This document shows positions 1-8,044 of a DNA stretch of 24,123 bases, piece by piece (the stretch's first letter is position 1; the number at the start of each line of letters is the position of its first letter). The notes under the pieces were generated by a model that was not told where the DNA came from, made no database searches, and was given only the letters and a program-made list of their open reading frames with translations. The translations under genes and the position numbers were made by a program. Origin of the DNA: a virus; the IMG/VR virus record IMGVR_UViG_3300027797_000139, positions 1-24,123 of that record. One strand, written 5' to 3'.

Positions 1-31
1 CCCTCATCTATTTCGTCTAAACAGATGAGGG
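1..31. repeat. 9-bp perfect inverted repeat at window edge
   Basis: CCCTCATCT (1-9) is the exact reverse complement of AGATGAGGG (23-31), with a 13-nt loop. There is no following T-run, and the reading frame of the first gene passes through it, so it is not a convincing terminator. Because the repeat starts at base 1, its outer limit cannot be seen. It may be chance, an RNA hairpin around the candidate start at 25, or an assembly-edge artefact. Confidence 0.4.
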
Positions 32-807
32 ACGCTAAGGCTGTTCGTAAGTCGGGCGGGCTTGAGTTTGGAGGTATTGGATTTCTTGGATTTCCAACTC
101 TTGATTTAAGCAACGTTGATTTCAGTGGTATCAATTTCGGTGTAATCATGAGCCAATACACGGCAAGTATTGCACCTCCAACTCCCGATACCCCTCCTGC
201 AGCATCAAACAAGTTCTACATCAGATCATTCGCAACAGAGTCCCCCACTTCGCTACAAAGGGTCACCTATGTGTTCCCTGTGTCACCAAACGAGATTTCA
301 GTAAACCGTATCCCGATTGTTTACTCAGAGATAGGTCGACCAGGCAGGAAGCCAATTCTCAAATCAGCAGGCAAACAATTGAAACAAGTAACAGCCACAC
401 TCATGGTTGTTGACGGGGCGAAGAGTTTCCTCAGTTCTGCCCAACCACAGATAAATGCTCTTGAAGCATTGGCTCAATTTGACTACGACTTGAATATCTT
501 CTATCCAGGTATTGACTCTTCAGTCAAGTGGAGAATCACCGATTTGTCTTTCAGGACGGTCAGGAGAGACACCAACAATGTGGTCACCCTTGCAGAAGCG
601 AACATCACATTTACCGAGGTTGTGATCCTCCCTGCTCCCGTTCCTGGTATGCCAAGAATCAAAGACGTCCCCGGGTCAAGGCAGTCGGATACCAATCCTG
701 GTGCGACTACCGGAGGTCAGAGAGGTAGCGATGATGAAGCAGTTCAAATAATTATTGCTGCTGGGCCAAAGCCGAAGAACCCTGGCGGCACTGGTGCATC
801 AGGCTGA
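25..807 (+). CDS. Tail tube/baseplate adaptor protein (XkdP / gp53-like), 5' end uncertain
   Basis: Likely joins the tail tube to the baseplate hub. The central part, about residues 76-200, has the layout of contractile-tail adaptor proteins: a 'F-x-V-S-P-N-E-I' strand, a stretch on orientation or reference (GRPGRKPIL), then 'ITDLSFRTVRRDTNNVVTLA' and 'ANITFTEV' strands. No LysM domain is visible, and the last 50 residues are low-complexity P/G/S. The frame has no stop between base 1 and the ATG at 25, so the gene may start outside the window. An internal ATG at 148 (MSQYTAS) is another candidate, but neither start has a good ribosome site. The N-terminal 41 residues are Gly/Phe-rich and unlike the family. 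It ends in a TGATG overlap with the hub gene. Family call is by pattern from memory, moderate confidence. Confidence 0.6.
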   Translation: MRDAKAVRKSGGLEFGGIGFLGFPTLDLSNVDFSGINFGVIMSQYTASIAPPTPDTPPAASNKFYIRSFATESPTSLQRVTYVFPVSPNEISVNRIPIVYSEIGRPGRKPILKSAGKQLKQVTATLMVVDGAKSFLSSAQPQINALEALAQFDYDLNIFYPGIDSSVKWRITDLSFRTVRRDTNNVVTLAEANITFTEVVILPAPVPGMPRIKDVPGSRQSDTNPGATTGGQRGSDDEAVQIIIAAGPKPKNPGGTGASG

Positions 808-2300
808 TGATTTCAGGAGTAGTGCTCGGGGAGACGGCAACCCCAGGAACAGTAGTAAAGAAATCACGCAAGAATGATGTAACCACGCTCGTCACCAAGA
901 CAAGCCATCACATGTCTGTTGGCGACAAAGTGGTTGTGTCTGGCGTTGGTTCAGACATGGATGGTACGCGAGTCATCTCTGCTGTTGCCTCTACTACGAA
1001 GTTCTCATTCAAGCAGAAGAAAGCGGATGTTGCCGAGAAGAAGACAAAGGGAACCTACGCCAAAGCGGTTGGTATCACGGCAGACATCTCAGAACTAATT
1101 ACGTCTATGTCCGTAAGTCTTTCAATGGCTGAAATCAGTCAGGTGACAATAATGGTTTCTGATCCAGGTTTGCTTTACATGAGCAATAACTACTTCCAGT
1201 TGAGACAGAAGATAAAGGTCGCTGGAGAATACTTTGAGATTGCTTCCCTTGAGGTTCGCCAAGGTGAAGCTGGTGAAGAAGTGATTATGGAGTGCCGTCT
1301 TGAAGGCATTCAGAAACTCAAGAGAGACAAAGGTAAGGCGGTGTACTCAGGAGGGTCAGCAACATCCTTTGCATCGGAGAAAGCAAGAAATGTTGGCTTA
1401 TCTTTCTTTGGTGAGAACTCAACTGCTAAGTCTTCAATTTCTCGAGTGCGAAACGACAAAGCAGACGAATCATCATGGGATGTGATGAAACGTCTTGCTG
1501 GAGATAACCAGTTTCTTCTGTATGAGACAGACGGACGAGTGTTCTTCTGCTCTCAAGGTTTCCTACTTGGAAAGTATTCACTTGCCCCTTCTGCTTCGTC
1601 TCCTGGTTTCTTGACAACAATCGTAAAGTGGGACACTAGTTATTCGGTCATTGATGACACCAAGGCAACTACCCGAACTACAACAAAGTACGCCGCACCG
1701 ATTGTTGGGCCTTCAGGAAGACCCACTCTGAAGAAGGGGGCAACAGGGAATCATGTTAAATACATTCAGAACGTGATCAAGACTAGAATTGGCCCCAAGA
1801 CCCTCCCTGTTGACGGCAAGTTCAATGTCACCCTCTACAACGCTGTCATACGGTTGCAGAAGTACTACGGCTTGAAAGCAACTGGAATTGTAAGTAAACA
1901 GACTTGGACTTACATTGACCGACTAGCTTCTGGGTCTAGCACTACTGGAAGCGATCAGGGGTACTTTGACTCGTATGTGATTGTCCCGATGGAGACACCA
2001 AATCTAAGAATGTCCGATGACGCATATTCTGAAGTGACAGCAACATTCAGGGTTGATAAAGACATTGGCAAACTCCTACGCCCTGGCATGACAATCACAA
2101 TTAGAGGGGTACCAGGGTTCACTACGAACTACATCATCAACGAAGTCTCATGGGAAGAAGGAACTCCAGATCCAGTTTCTGTTTCTGCAAGCACTCCTCA
2201 AATCCCGTCCGACAAGAAGACCAGAGACAAGGTTCTAGCCGCAATTGACTTGACAGGTGGTGGTTTCAAGAACGTGACCGCCGATGGGGTTCTAGCATGA
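807..2300 (+). CDS. Baseplate hub protein (gpD/gp27/XkdQ-like) with peptidoglycan-binding domain
   Basis: Forms the hub through which the tube passes and on which the spike sits. Residues 90-290 and 385-460 look like the two halves of a late-control gpD-type hub: beta-rich, 'ISQVTIMVSDPG', 'SSWDVMKRLAGDNQFLLYE', then 'RPGMTITIRG...YIINEVSWEEG'. Between them, residues 307-372 are a PG_binding_1-type domain (LKKGATGNHVKYIQ, PVDGKFN, AVIRLQKYYGL, ATGIVSKQTW). Residues 22-72 are an extra small beta module (T-x-x-H-x-M-S-V-G-D-x-V) also seen in downstream baseplate genes. No lytic catalytic domain is visible, so this half-resembles a structural lysin that binds but does not cut the wall. The start overlaps the upstream stop (TGATG) and the end overlaps the spike gene (ATGA). 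Confidence 0.8.
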   Translation: MISGVVLGETATPGTVVKKSRKNDVTTLVTKTSHHMSVGDKVVVSGVGSDMDGTRVISAVASTTKFSFKQKKADVAEKKTKGTYAKAVGITADISELITSMSVSLSMAEISQVTIMVSDPGLLYMSNNYFQLRQKIKVAGEYFEIASLEVRQGEAGEEVIMECRLEGIQKLKRDKGKAVYSGGSATSFASEKARNVGLSFFGENSTAKSSISRVRNDKADESSWDVMKRLAGDNQFLLYETDGRVFFCSQGFLLGKYSLAPSASSPGFLTTIVKWDTSYSVIDDTKATTRTTTKYAAPIVGPSGRPTLKKGATGNHVKYIQNVIKTRIGPKTLPVDGKFNVTLYNAVIRLQKYYGLKATGIVSKQTWTYIDRLASGSSTTGSDQGYFDSYVIVPMETPNLRMSDDAYSEVTATFRVDKDIGKLLRPGMTITIRGVPGFTTNYIINEVSWEEGTPDPVSVSASTPQIPSDKKTRDKVLAAIDLTGGGFKNVTADGVLA

Positions 2301-2881
2301 GGACGTACACAACACCACTCAAGGCTTCGTCAGTAGCCTTTGATGCGCGTGGTATTTGGTATGGCGTTGTTCAGGAAATTGTCTCCTACAGATTAAAGGT
2401 TCTTGTCCCGAGGCTTTCTGGCGACATAATTTACGGCCCTCTTGATGTGGTGGGTATGAATACTGACATCTTCCAGATTGGCGATCCAGTCATGATTGGG
2501 TTCCTTGAAGGTAGACAGGATGAACTAGTCGTAATTGGCAGGCTAAGGACAGAGGCTGTAGCCCCAATCACCAATCTTGACGATCTCGCCGATGTTCAGG
2601 TTTCGTCTCCTTCTGTGGGGCAGTTCCTTCAGTGGGATGGAACCAAATGGATGCCTGCATCTATTACGGCTGTTGGGTCTAGTTCTCTTGATGATCTTGC
2701 CGACGTCCAATCTTTGTCCCCAGCCACCAATCAGTATCTGAAGTGGAACGGCTCGTATTGGGAGCCAGCAACGATGGATAACACAAGGACATCAACATCC
2801 TCTGCCGATGCCGCAACGGCAAACTCAGTCAGGGAAGCCCACAGAGACGCTGTAGTTACATTCCACATGGAGGTCATGTGA
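2297..2881 (+). CDS. Baseplate spike protein, gp5/VgrG-like OB-fold with fibre-type C-terminus
   Basis: Residues 18-85 fit the OB-fold of central spike proteins: 'GIWYGVVQEI', 'RLKVLVPRLSGDIIYGPLDV', 'FQIGDPVMIGFLEGRQDELVVIGRL'. Instead of the usual triple-stranded beta-helix, the C-terminal half has two LDDLADV-type repeats (residues 94-120 and 131-157, each ending in a 'QxLxWNGxxWxPA' strand) and a tail 'ATANSVREAHRDAVVTFHMEV'. This same arrangement ends the collagen fibre at 15006-16109. The gene overlaps the hub gene by ATGA, which supports the spike role by position. The piercing tip may be supplied by another protein, or this may be a short cap. Role by fold and position; confidence good. 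Confidence 0.72.
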   Translation: MRTYTTPLKASSVAFDARGIWYGVVQEIVSYRLKVLVPRLSGDIIYGPLDVVGMNTDIFQIGDPVMIGFLEGRQDELVVIGRLRTEAVAPITNLDDLADVQVSSPSVGQFLQWDGTKWMPASITAVGSSSLDDLADVQSLSPATNQYLKWNGSYWEPATMDNTRTSTSSADAATANSVREAHRDAVVTFHMEVM

Positions 2882-2904
2882 ACTTCTTGGCTGTGGCAGA
2901 ATAG

Positions 2905-3264
2905 GTGACTATGGAAGTACTGTCAATCCCCTTTCGTTTGCTTGCAAGCGGACGAGCAGAACGCGTATGGCAAGGCTCAGAAGCCCATATCCAGCAACAG
3001 GCGGCGCAGTTTGTGGCGACCAATACTGGAGAAATCCCCATGTCTCCTTTCTACGGTCTTGACGACCCAGCATTTAGGGATGTCCTTGCAGTTGAGGTAG
3101 TTATGGGAATGGCCGAGTTTCATCCTGCCGTAAAGGTCAATTCTGTCTATGTCGTGATGAATAACGACGGGTTATCAGACATACTTGTTGATGTCTCCGG
3201 CGGGGAGTACAACGATCTGGTCGTATCCTCGACCACCGAACAAAGCGTGGTGTTTAATGCCTAG
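2905..3264 (+). CDS. Baseplate wedge protein, gp25/GPW-like
   Basis: Small 119-residue protein between spike and J-like wedge, the usual position of gp25 (P2 gpW, SPO1/XkdS type). Visible pieces are 'IPFRLLASGRAERVWQGSEA' near the N-terminus, then 'QQQAAQFVATNTGEIPMSPF' and 'YGLDDPAF', resembling the core of that family in which a turn with a conserved Glu follows a helix. The start shown is GTG at 2905; an ATG two codons later (2911) is equally possible, and no strong Shine-Dalgarno decides between them. It overlaps the next gene by 8 nt. In T4-like phages gp25 initiates sheath assembly; that role here is by family. Confidence 0.65.
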   Translation: MTMEVLSIPFRLLASGRAERVWQGSEAHIQQQAAQFVATNTGEIPMSPFYGLDDPAFRDVLAVEVVMGMAEFHPAVKVNSVYVVMNNDGLSDILVDVSGGEYNDLVVSSTTEQSVVFNA

Positions 3265-4978
3265 TCCAGACATCAGAGATTTCATTGACCTGACCCTTTA
3301 TGACCTTGAAAGCCAGTCCATTTATTTGGAATCGCTTGACTATGCAAGGGTGGCTCTTCCAGAGTTTCAGCCAGTAGAGGGATCTATTGAGACTGTCCTC
3401 ATGCAGGCTGTAGCGATTCAGATTGCGGAACTTGTCAGGTCTATCAACCGTCTTCCAGGTGGAATCGTTCAAGTACTTCTGCAGCTGTTTGATGTGCAAA
3501 GGCTTGAAGGGTCAAGTCCGACAACAATGATCAAGATCAGTGGAGCAACTTCCACTTCTTACACTATTCCCGTAGGAACAAGGTTCTTCTACCAGTCCGT
3601 TACGGACACGGTTCCGTTGGTTCTTGAAACCGATACTTCTGTGACTCTTACTCATGTCAAGTCTGTATCAACAGGGTCTGTAACTTCAGGAACAGCAACC
3701 CTCATAACGACGACCCCCCATGGTTTCGCAGTTGGTGAAACAATCACAATGGGAGGAACAAACTCTGCTTCTTTCAACGATGCGTTCGTGGTCACATCGG
3801 TTGAGTCTCTGTATTCTTTCTCCTTTGCATTTGCAGGAACTCAACCGTCTGATTATTCAATCGCTGTAGCTACGCCGTCTGGGACTCACCCGGCTACTGG
3901 GTATGTCCAAGCAACAGGGACCACAATCACCGAAACATTTAACGGACTGACCGCTGGGACATCACTTGACCTATTGTCTGTTGTTCCACAAATTGCTTCA
4001 GCGACACTTGCTACGGCTGTTTCTGGTGGTCGAGAGACCGAGACCGATTCTCAGTATTTCGCTCGCGCATCAGCAAACCTTGCAAGAGCAAATATGTCGC
4101 TTGTAACGGCAGACAACTACACACAATGGGCCTTGTCTTCTGGTGAATATCCAGATGTTTACAGAGCAAATACCCTTGACGCAACCAACGCTTCAAGAGA
4201 TGCTCTGGCTGGAAGTGTTCTGCTCTTGGTTGCACCTATTGACGCAACACCCGACAATATGTTTGACGGTTTGGGTGATGGGACTATCGCAATCAACGGC
4301 GTTGGTTGGGGATACAAGGACGAGATAAGGATTTCAGCGTTGGAACTTTCCCATCCGAACCTGAGTGTTTATGTCAGCGACCCGTTGCTTGTAACGGTAT
4401 CCATTACTGCATCGGTAAAGAACGCAGCATCCAAGTCAGGTATTGAAGCAGCTACAGCAGTTAAGGACACTTTGAGTGCGTTCATCTCACCAAACGTTTG
4501 GGACTGGTCTCCAACTTTGAGGTACAACGACCTGATTGCGCGAGTAGCAAACGCAGTAGATGCAGAAGGTGAATCCGTAGTTACTTATGTGGAGTCAGTT
4601 GGATACTCAATTACTGATTGCCACATACCCGACAATGGTCTTACTATTCAGAAGGCCGTAACCAGTCTCACGATGGGTGTTGGAAACTTGGTGGAAGTCA
4701 ATGTGTCAAGCGGCCATGATATTCCGGTTTATTCAACGGTCTATGTTGCCATCAATGTTCCAGCAGGATGCACCAAAGATGCTGGATGGTATGTATACCC
4801 AGTTGACAGCACTCCAACTGCCAACAAGTTTGTTCTTGAAATAGCTGCCTGGGACGATGCCGAGGACGACATTTCTGAATACGCAGTTATCGGATGGATA
4901 GATGCAGACGGGAACTTGGTCATTTCTGATGCTGCTCCACTTCTTGTGTCTGACACGCATGAGGTGATTATCGTATGA
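3257..4978 (+). CDS. Baseplate wedge protein J-like (gp6 / Baseplate_J family)
   Basis: A 573-residue wedge protein that probably forms the baseplate ring. The start ATG at 3257 lies inside the end of the gp25-like gene (8-nt overlap); the open frame continues 24 codons upstream but those codons encode the other gene's frame. The Baseplate_J signature is at residues 255-310: 'GRETETDSQYFARASANLAR' followed by 'VTADNYTQWAL'. Residues 380-430 resemble the usual C-terminal half ('VSITASVKNAASKSGIEAAT', 'LRYNDLIARVANAV'). Residues 142-192 are an inserted H-G-F-x-V-G-E beta module, and residues 475-532 may be another diverged copy. It overlaps the next gene by ATGA. Confidence 0.8.
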   Translation: MPSPDIRDFIDLTLYDLESQSIYLESLDYARVALPEFQPVEGSIETVLMQAVAIQIAELVRSINRLPGGIVQVLLQLFDVQRLEGSSPTTMIKISGATSTSYTIPVGTRFFYQSVTDTVPLVLETDTSVTLTHVKSVSTGSVTSGTATLITTTPHGFAVGETITMGGTNSASFNDAFVVTSVESLYSFSFAFAGTQPSDYSIAVATPSGTHPATGYVQATGTTITETFNGLTAGTSLDLLSVVPQIASATLATAVSGGRETETDSQYFARASANLARANMSLVTADNYTQWALSSGEYPDVYRANTLDATNASRDALAGSVLLLVAPIDATPDNMFDGLGDGTIAINGVGWGYKDEIRISALELSHPNLSVYVSDPLLVTVSITASVKNAASKSGIEAATAVKDTLSAFISPNVWDWSPTLRYNDLIARVANAVDAEGESVVTYVESVGYSITDCHIPDNGLTIQKAVTSLTMGVGNLVEVNVSSGHDIPVYSTVYVAINVPAGCTKDAGWYVYPVDSTPTANKFVLEIAAWDDAEDDISEYAVIGWIDADGNLVISDAAPLLVSDTHEVIIV

Positions 4979-6621
4979 CCGTACAGAACCTGCTTCTTCT
5001 TGAGGAACAACAGGCGACTACATCCATCAGTCTCTGGGAGCCAACAGTCTTAGGTGACACTGAAGTAAAGAGATCTATTGTTCAATTCAGAAGTGATCCA
5101 GCATCTCTTCTTGTTACATCGTTGACCGATAACGAAATGTGCATCAGGCTTGTAAGGACTTTGTCAGTCACTGGTTCAACAAGATATAGGGCTTTCTGTA
5201 GTGCTTATTCTGAAACAAGTGAACACCCGTTCGGCATCAGGGTTCTCTTCTATAATTCGTTAGGCGCAGTAGTTGCAACTTATTCCACAACCGAGAAAGC
5301 ACTGTCTAACAGGTGGACTGTTGCTTCGGTTGATTTCACCACTCCAAGCGATGCCAAATATGCTTCTGTCAGGTTGTTCTCTGACCCGTACACTATTTCG
5401 TTAGAAACAGGTCAGAAGTCCTACCATCGAAACATTTGGTTTGACGACGTCGTCATGGCTAAATGGGCCGACTATCCGCCCAACGACTTCCTCACCCTTG
5501 TTGAGCAAAGCATCCCCGCATACATGCTTGAAATAGATGACGACGATGAAATGAAACCACTACGTCGATACCTGGATGTGATGACATTCAGGGCAGACGA
5601 AATCCTTACTGCTGTTAAGGCGTTTGACTACATACCTGCGGTAGACGGAGTACCAGGTTATGACAGATCCACCCTTGTTGATCCTTCGTATTATGTGGAT
5701 GATGTTGTAGCCAAGAAACAATGGTTACCTTGGCTTGCTCAACTAGTTGGCGTAAGAGGTGTTGCAAGTGGAACTTCTGGTCAAACACCGTTCTTCTGGA
5801 TTGAAGACACCTACGCATCATGGTTGTCGGCACAAACAGAAATTGACCCGGAAGTAAACAATATATGGAGCGTTACTTCTTTCTCTCGAAGTGCCAACAC
5901 GGTTACTGCCACGCTTGGAACACAAACAGGCGGTACTACTGCTTATTTCCCTGTTGCGGGAGATGTGGTTGACATAACACATACTGGAACATTCTCTGGA
6001 TCCTTCACAGTTCTAACATCTTCCACCCCGACTGTCACATGGGCACAGACGGCCGCTAACGAATCATCATCGGTTGCTGGGTCGCTACTCATATCAGACA
6101 CATCATGGTCGGAACTTGAGTCAGACAACCCGCTTGCGTTCAGTACCTTAGATGTCTTGGCTGAACTCACTCGCACTAGAGCAACAGGTCTTCATGCGGG
6201 AACCAAAGCATCAATCCAAGCAGCTGTCAGGTCAGTACTTGACGGGTACGACGATAAGGGAACAATTGCGTGGTACTCACCAGGCAATGTCGTGGTGACT
6301 ACAGAAGAACCACATGCGTTGACTGTCGGTACTTTCGTTGAGATTTACTCGTCTAGTAATGCTGAATGGAATAAGAACTACACGGTGGCCTCGGTGCTGA
6401 CTACGAAGTCATTCACTCTTGCCGCTCCAGGTTCTCAGGACAAAGGGTACGGCATTATTCCTTGCTGGGTTACCAACAAGCGCGTTGATGTCGTTACCAG
6501 CACATGGACCATGATTGTCAGGACATTGGAGTCCCAGACATTCGCTATTGACCTCGTCCTCAAAGCAGTGGATCTTGCTAAGCCTGCCGGCATGGTGGCC
6601 ACCCACGAGTACACTACATAA
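4975..6621 (+). CDS. Tail protein I-like baseplate protein with jelly-roll N-terminus
   Basis: Follows the J-like gene by a 4-nt overlap, the standard position of P2 gpI-type proteins that link baseplate and fibres. Residues 165-260 ('LTLVEQSIPAYML', then a helical 'LRRYLDVMTFRADEILTAVK', then 'QWLPWLAQLVGV') and 394-425 ('AELTRTRATGLHAGTKASIQ') are characteristic of this family. Residues 1-165 look like a CBM4/9-type beta-sandwich ('NRWTVASVDFTTPSDAKYAS', 'IWFDDVVMAKW'), an unusual addition. Residues 308-360 and 436-487 are two copies of the H-x-L-x-V-G beta module found in hub and J. The end gives way to a strong AGGAGG for the first fibre gene. Confidence 0.75.
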   Translation: MTVQNLLLLEEQQATTSISLWEPTVLGDTEVKRSIVQFRSDPASLLVTSLTDNEMCIRLVRTLSVTGSTRYRAFCSAYSETSEHPFGIRVLFYNSLGAVVATYSTTEKALSNRWTVASVDFTTPSDAKYASVRLFSDPYTISLETGQKSYHRNIWFDDVVMAKWADYPPNDFLTLVEQSIPAYMLEIDDDDEMKPLRRYLDVMTFRADEILTAVKAFDYIPAVDGVPGYDRSTLVDPSYYVDDVVAKKQWLPWLAQLVGVRGVASGTSGQTPFFWIEDTYASWLSAQTEIDPEVNNIWSVTSFSRSANTVTATLGTQTGGTTAYFPVAGDVVDITHTGTFSGSFTVLTSSTPTVTWAQTAANESSSVAGSLLISDTSWSELESDNPLAFSTLDVLAELTRTRATGLHAGTKASIQAAVRSVLDGYDDKGTIAWYSPGNVVVTTEEPHALTVGTFVEIYSSSNAEWNKNYTVASVLTTKSFTLAAPGSQDKGYGIIPCWVTNKRVDVVTSTWTMIVRTLESQTFAIDLVLKAVDLAKPAGMVATHEYTT

Positions 6622-6626
6622 GGAGG
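6621..6626 (+). promoter_or_regulatory. Strong Shine-Dalgarno AGGAGG
   Basis: Consensus AGGAGG directly after the TAA of the I-like gene, 5 nt before ATG 6632. It fixes the start of the first fibre gene at 6632 rather than the earlier in-frame ATG at 6515. Confidence 0.8.
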
Positions 6627-6631
6627 AACTT

Positions 6632-8035
6632 ATGTCAATCGGAGCAACAACAAGGCTTGGTCTTACCACGTGGTCGTCTGGTGACGACCCGTTTGGTCGT
6701 GCCCAGTTTCAGAATGACAACCTCGCTATTGAGAACCTCGTAGCTGCTTTCAGGGTGGGAAACACTACTGAACGCACGTCAGCAACAAGCGATGTGTACA
6801 CAGAATCTTTCTGGTACGACACAACGGAATCAGTTCTGTACTACAACAATGGCACTTCTTGGGTGTCTGTTGACAGCAAAGCCCAATCAGCCGATGCTGT
6901 CACTCTTGCCCCCGGAACAGCCTCAACCCCTCAGGGGACTAGCACAAGGCTTGCCCGTGCCGATCACAACCACTCAGTACCAGTCGCTTCGGCAGTCACT
7001 GTATCGGGGTCAAACTCAGCAGGTTCAGCAGTAACGTTTGCTAGGTCAGATCATGATCACGCAATCGGAACAAGCGTTGTAGGTTCTACACAAATCGCCG
7101 CCAATGCCGTAATCACGGCAAAGATCCTTGACCTGAACGTAACAACAGGAAAGATTAACGACCTTGCTGTCACTACGGGAAAGATTGCTAGTGCGGCAGT
7201 CACACCAGGCAAGCTAGATTCCACCGTAGCCACCACTAACGGTGGCGTTCTGCACGACTCAGTTACGGGTCTCTCCGTCTCGGTAGATGACTCAACCGTC
7301 ACAAAGAGTGCCACAGGTCAAGTAAAGGTTAAGGACGCAGGAGTAACAGCTACGCAACTCGCAACAAGCGTTGCTGGTGACGGACTTTCAGGTGGTGCAG
7401 GAACGGCTCTTTCGGTCAACACCGACGGCTCAAGTATTGAAACATCAACCGATGCTTTGAGAGTCAAGGCTCTTGGTGTAACCAATGCAATGCTTGCTGG
7501 CTCGATCAGTAAGACGAAACTTTCAACAGACATCGTAAAGGCAACTGGGTCAGTACTGTTTGACACAACAAACGGTCTCTCTGTCAACGTTGATGGAACA
7601 ACGATTGAAATCTCAACCAACGCATTGAGGATTAAGGACGCATCCGTCGGCAAAGCAAAGCTTGCTACCGACGTCATTAAAGCCTCTAGTGGTTTGGCGT
7701 TTAGTAACGCAGATGGACTTTCATTTGTTCCAAACCCGAACGGCGCAGGAACAGGAATTGCCAACCTTACAATGGGGGCTTCTGGCGTCACCGTAAACGG
7801 TGGTATCTCTTTCACTAGTGCAGGAACACCATCGTCTGCCGTATCTGACGGGAACTTGAGTGTTGATACAACCAACACTCTTCTGTACTACCGGTCAGGA
7901 AGCACATGGCGAAACGCTCTGTGGGCCGCAGGAACAGCCAACAGCGCGCCGTCTGCTAAAGGTGTCTGGGTATCAAACGGAACAGCACCGACAGGCGGTC
8001 AGGGAGTCGTCGGCGACATCTGGATTACCTACTAG
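6632..8035 (+). CDS. Tail fibre protein with repeated beta-strand modules and HxH motifs
   Basis: A 467-residue fibre. The N-terminus (residues 1-80) has 'DPFGRAQFQNDNLAIENL' and a 'FWYDTTESVLYYNNGTSWV' strand, a usual base-attachment layout. Two 'ARADHNHS' and 'ARSDHDHAIG' elements (about residues 108-145) carry H-x-H, the motif that binds metal in T4-type fibres. The middle is built from repeats of the type 'VTTGKINDLAVTTGKIASAA' and 'LSVNVDGTTIE...TNALRIKD', giving a long trimeric shaft. The C-terminus ends in another 'LSVDTTNTLLYYRSGSTWRN' strand and 'GTANSAPSAKGVWVSNG'. Family not named precisely; fibre nature is clear from the repeats and position. Confidence 0.75.
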   Translation: MSIGATTRLGLTTWSSGDDPFGRAQFQNDNLAIENLVAAFRVGNTTERTSATSDVYTESFWYDTTESVLYYNNGTSWVSVDSKAQSADAVTLAPGTASTPQGTSTRLARADHNHSVPVASAVTVSGSNSAGSAVTFARSDHDHAIGTSVVGSTQIAANAVITAKILDLNVTTGKINDLAVTTGKIASAAVTPGKLDSTVATTNGGVLHDSVTGLSVSVDDSTVTKSATGQVKVKDAGVTATQLATSVAGDGLSGGAGTALSVNTDGSSIETSTDALRVKALGVTNAMLAGSISKTKLSTDIVKATGSVLFDTTNGLSVNVDGTTIEISTNALRIKDASVGKAKLATDVIKASSGLAFSNADGLSFVPNPNGAGTGIANLTMGASGVTVNGGISFTSAGTPSSAVSDGNLSVDTTNTLLYYRSGSTWRNALWAAGTANSAPSAKGVWVSNGTAPTGGQGVVGDIWITY

Positions 8036-8044
8036 GAAACACTC

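Noticed and set aside
1-31. Rho-independent terminator at the left edge
   Set aside because: No T-run follows the hairpin and the coding frame runs through it.
3185-3256. Upstream extension of the J-like gene to the ATG at 3185
   Set aside because: Those 24 codons overlap the end of the gp25-like gene in another frame and encode sequence unlike the family; the ATG at 3257 with the usual short overlap is better.
6515-6631. Upstream extension of the first fibre gene to the ATG at 6515
   Set aside because: It lies inside the I-like gene; the AGGAGG at 6621 points to ATG 6632.
7318-7878. Minus-strand 186-codon ORF inside the first fibre gene
   Set aside because: Opposite-strand shadow of fibre repeats, with no ribosome site and a Val/Ser/Pro-rich product unlike a globular protein.
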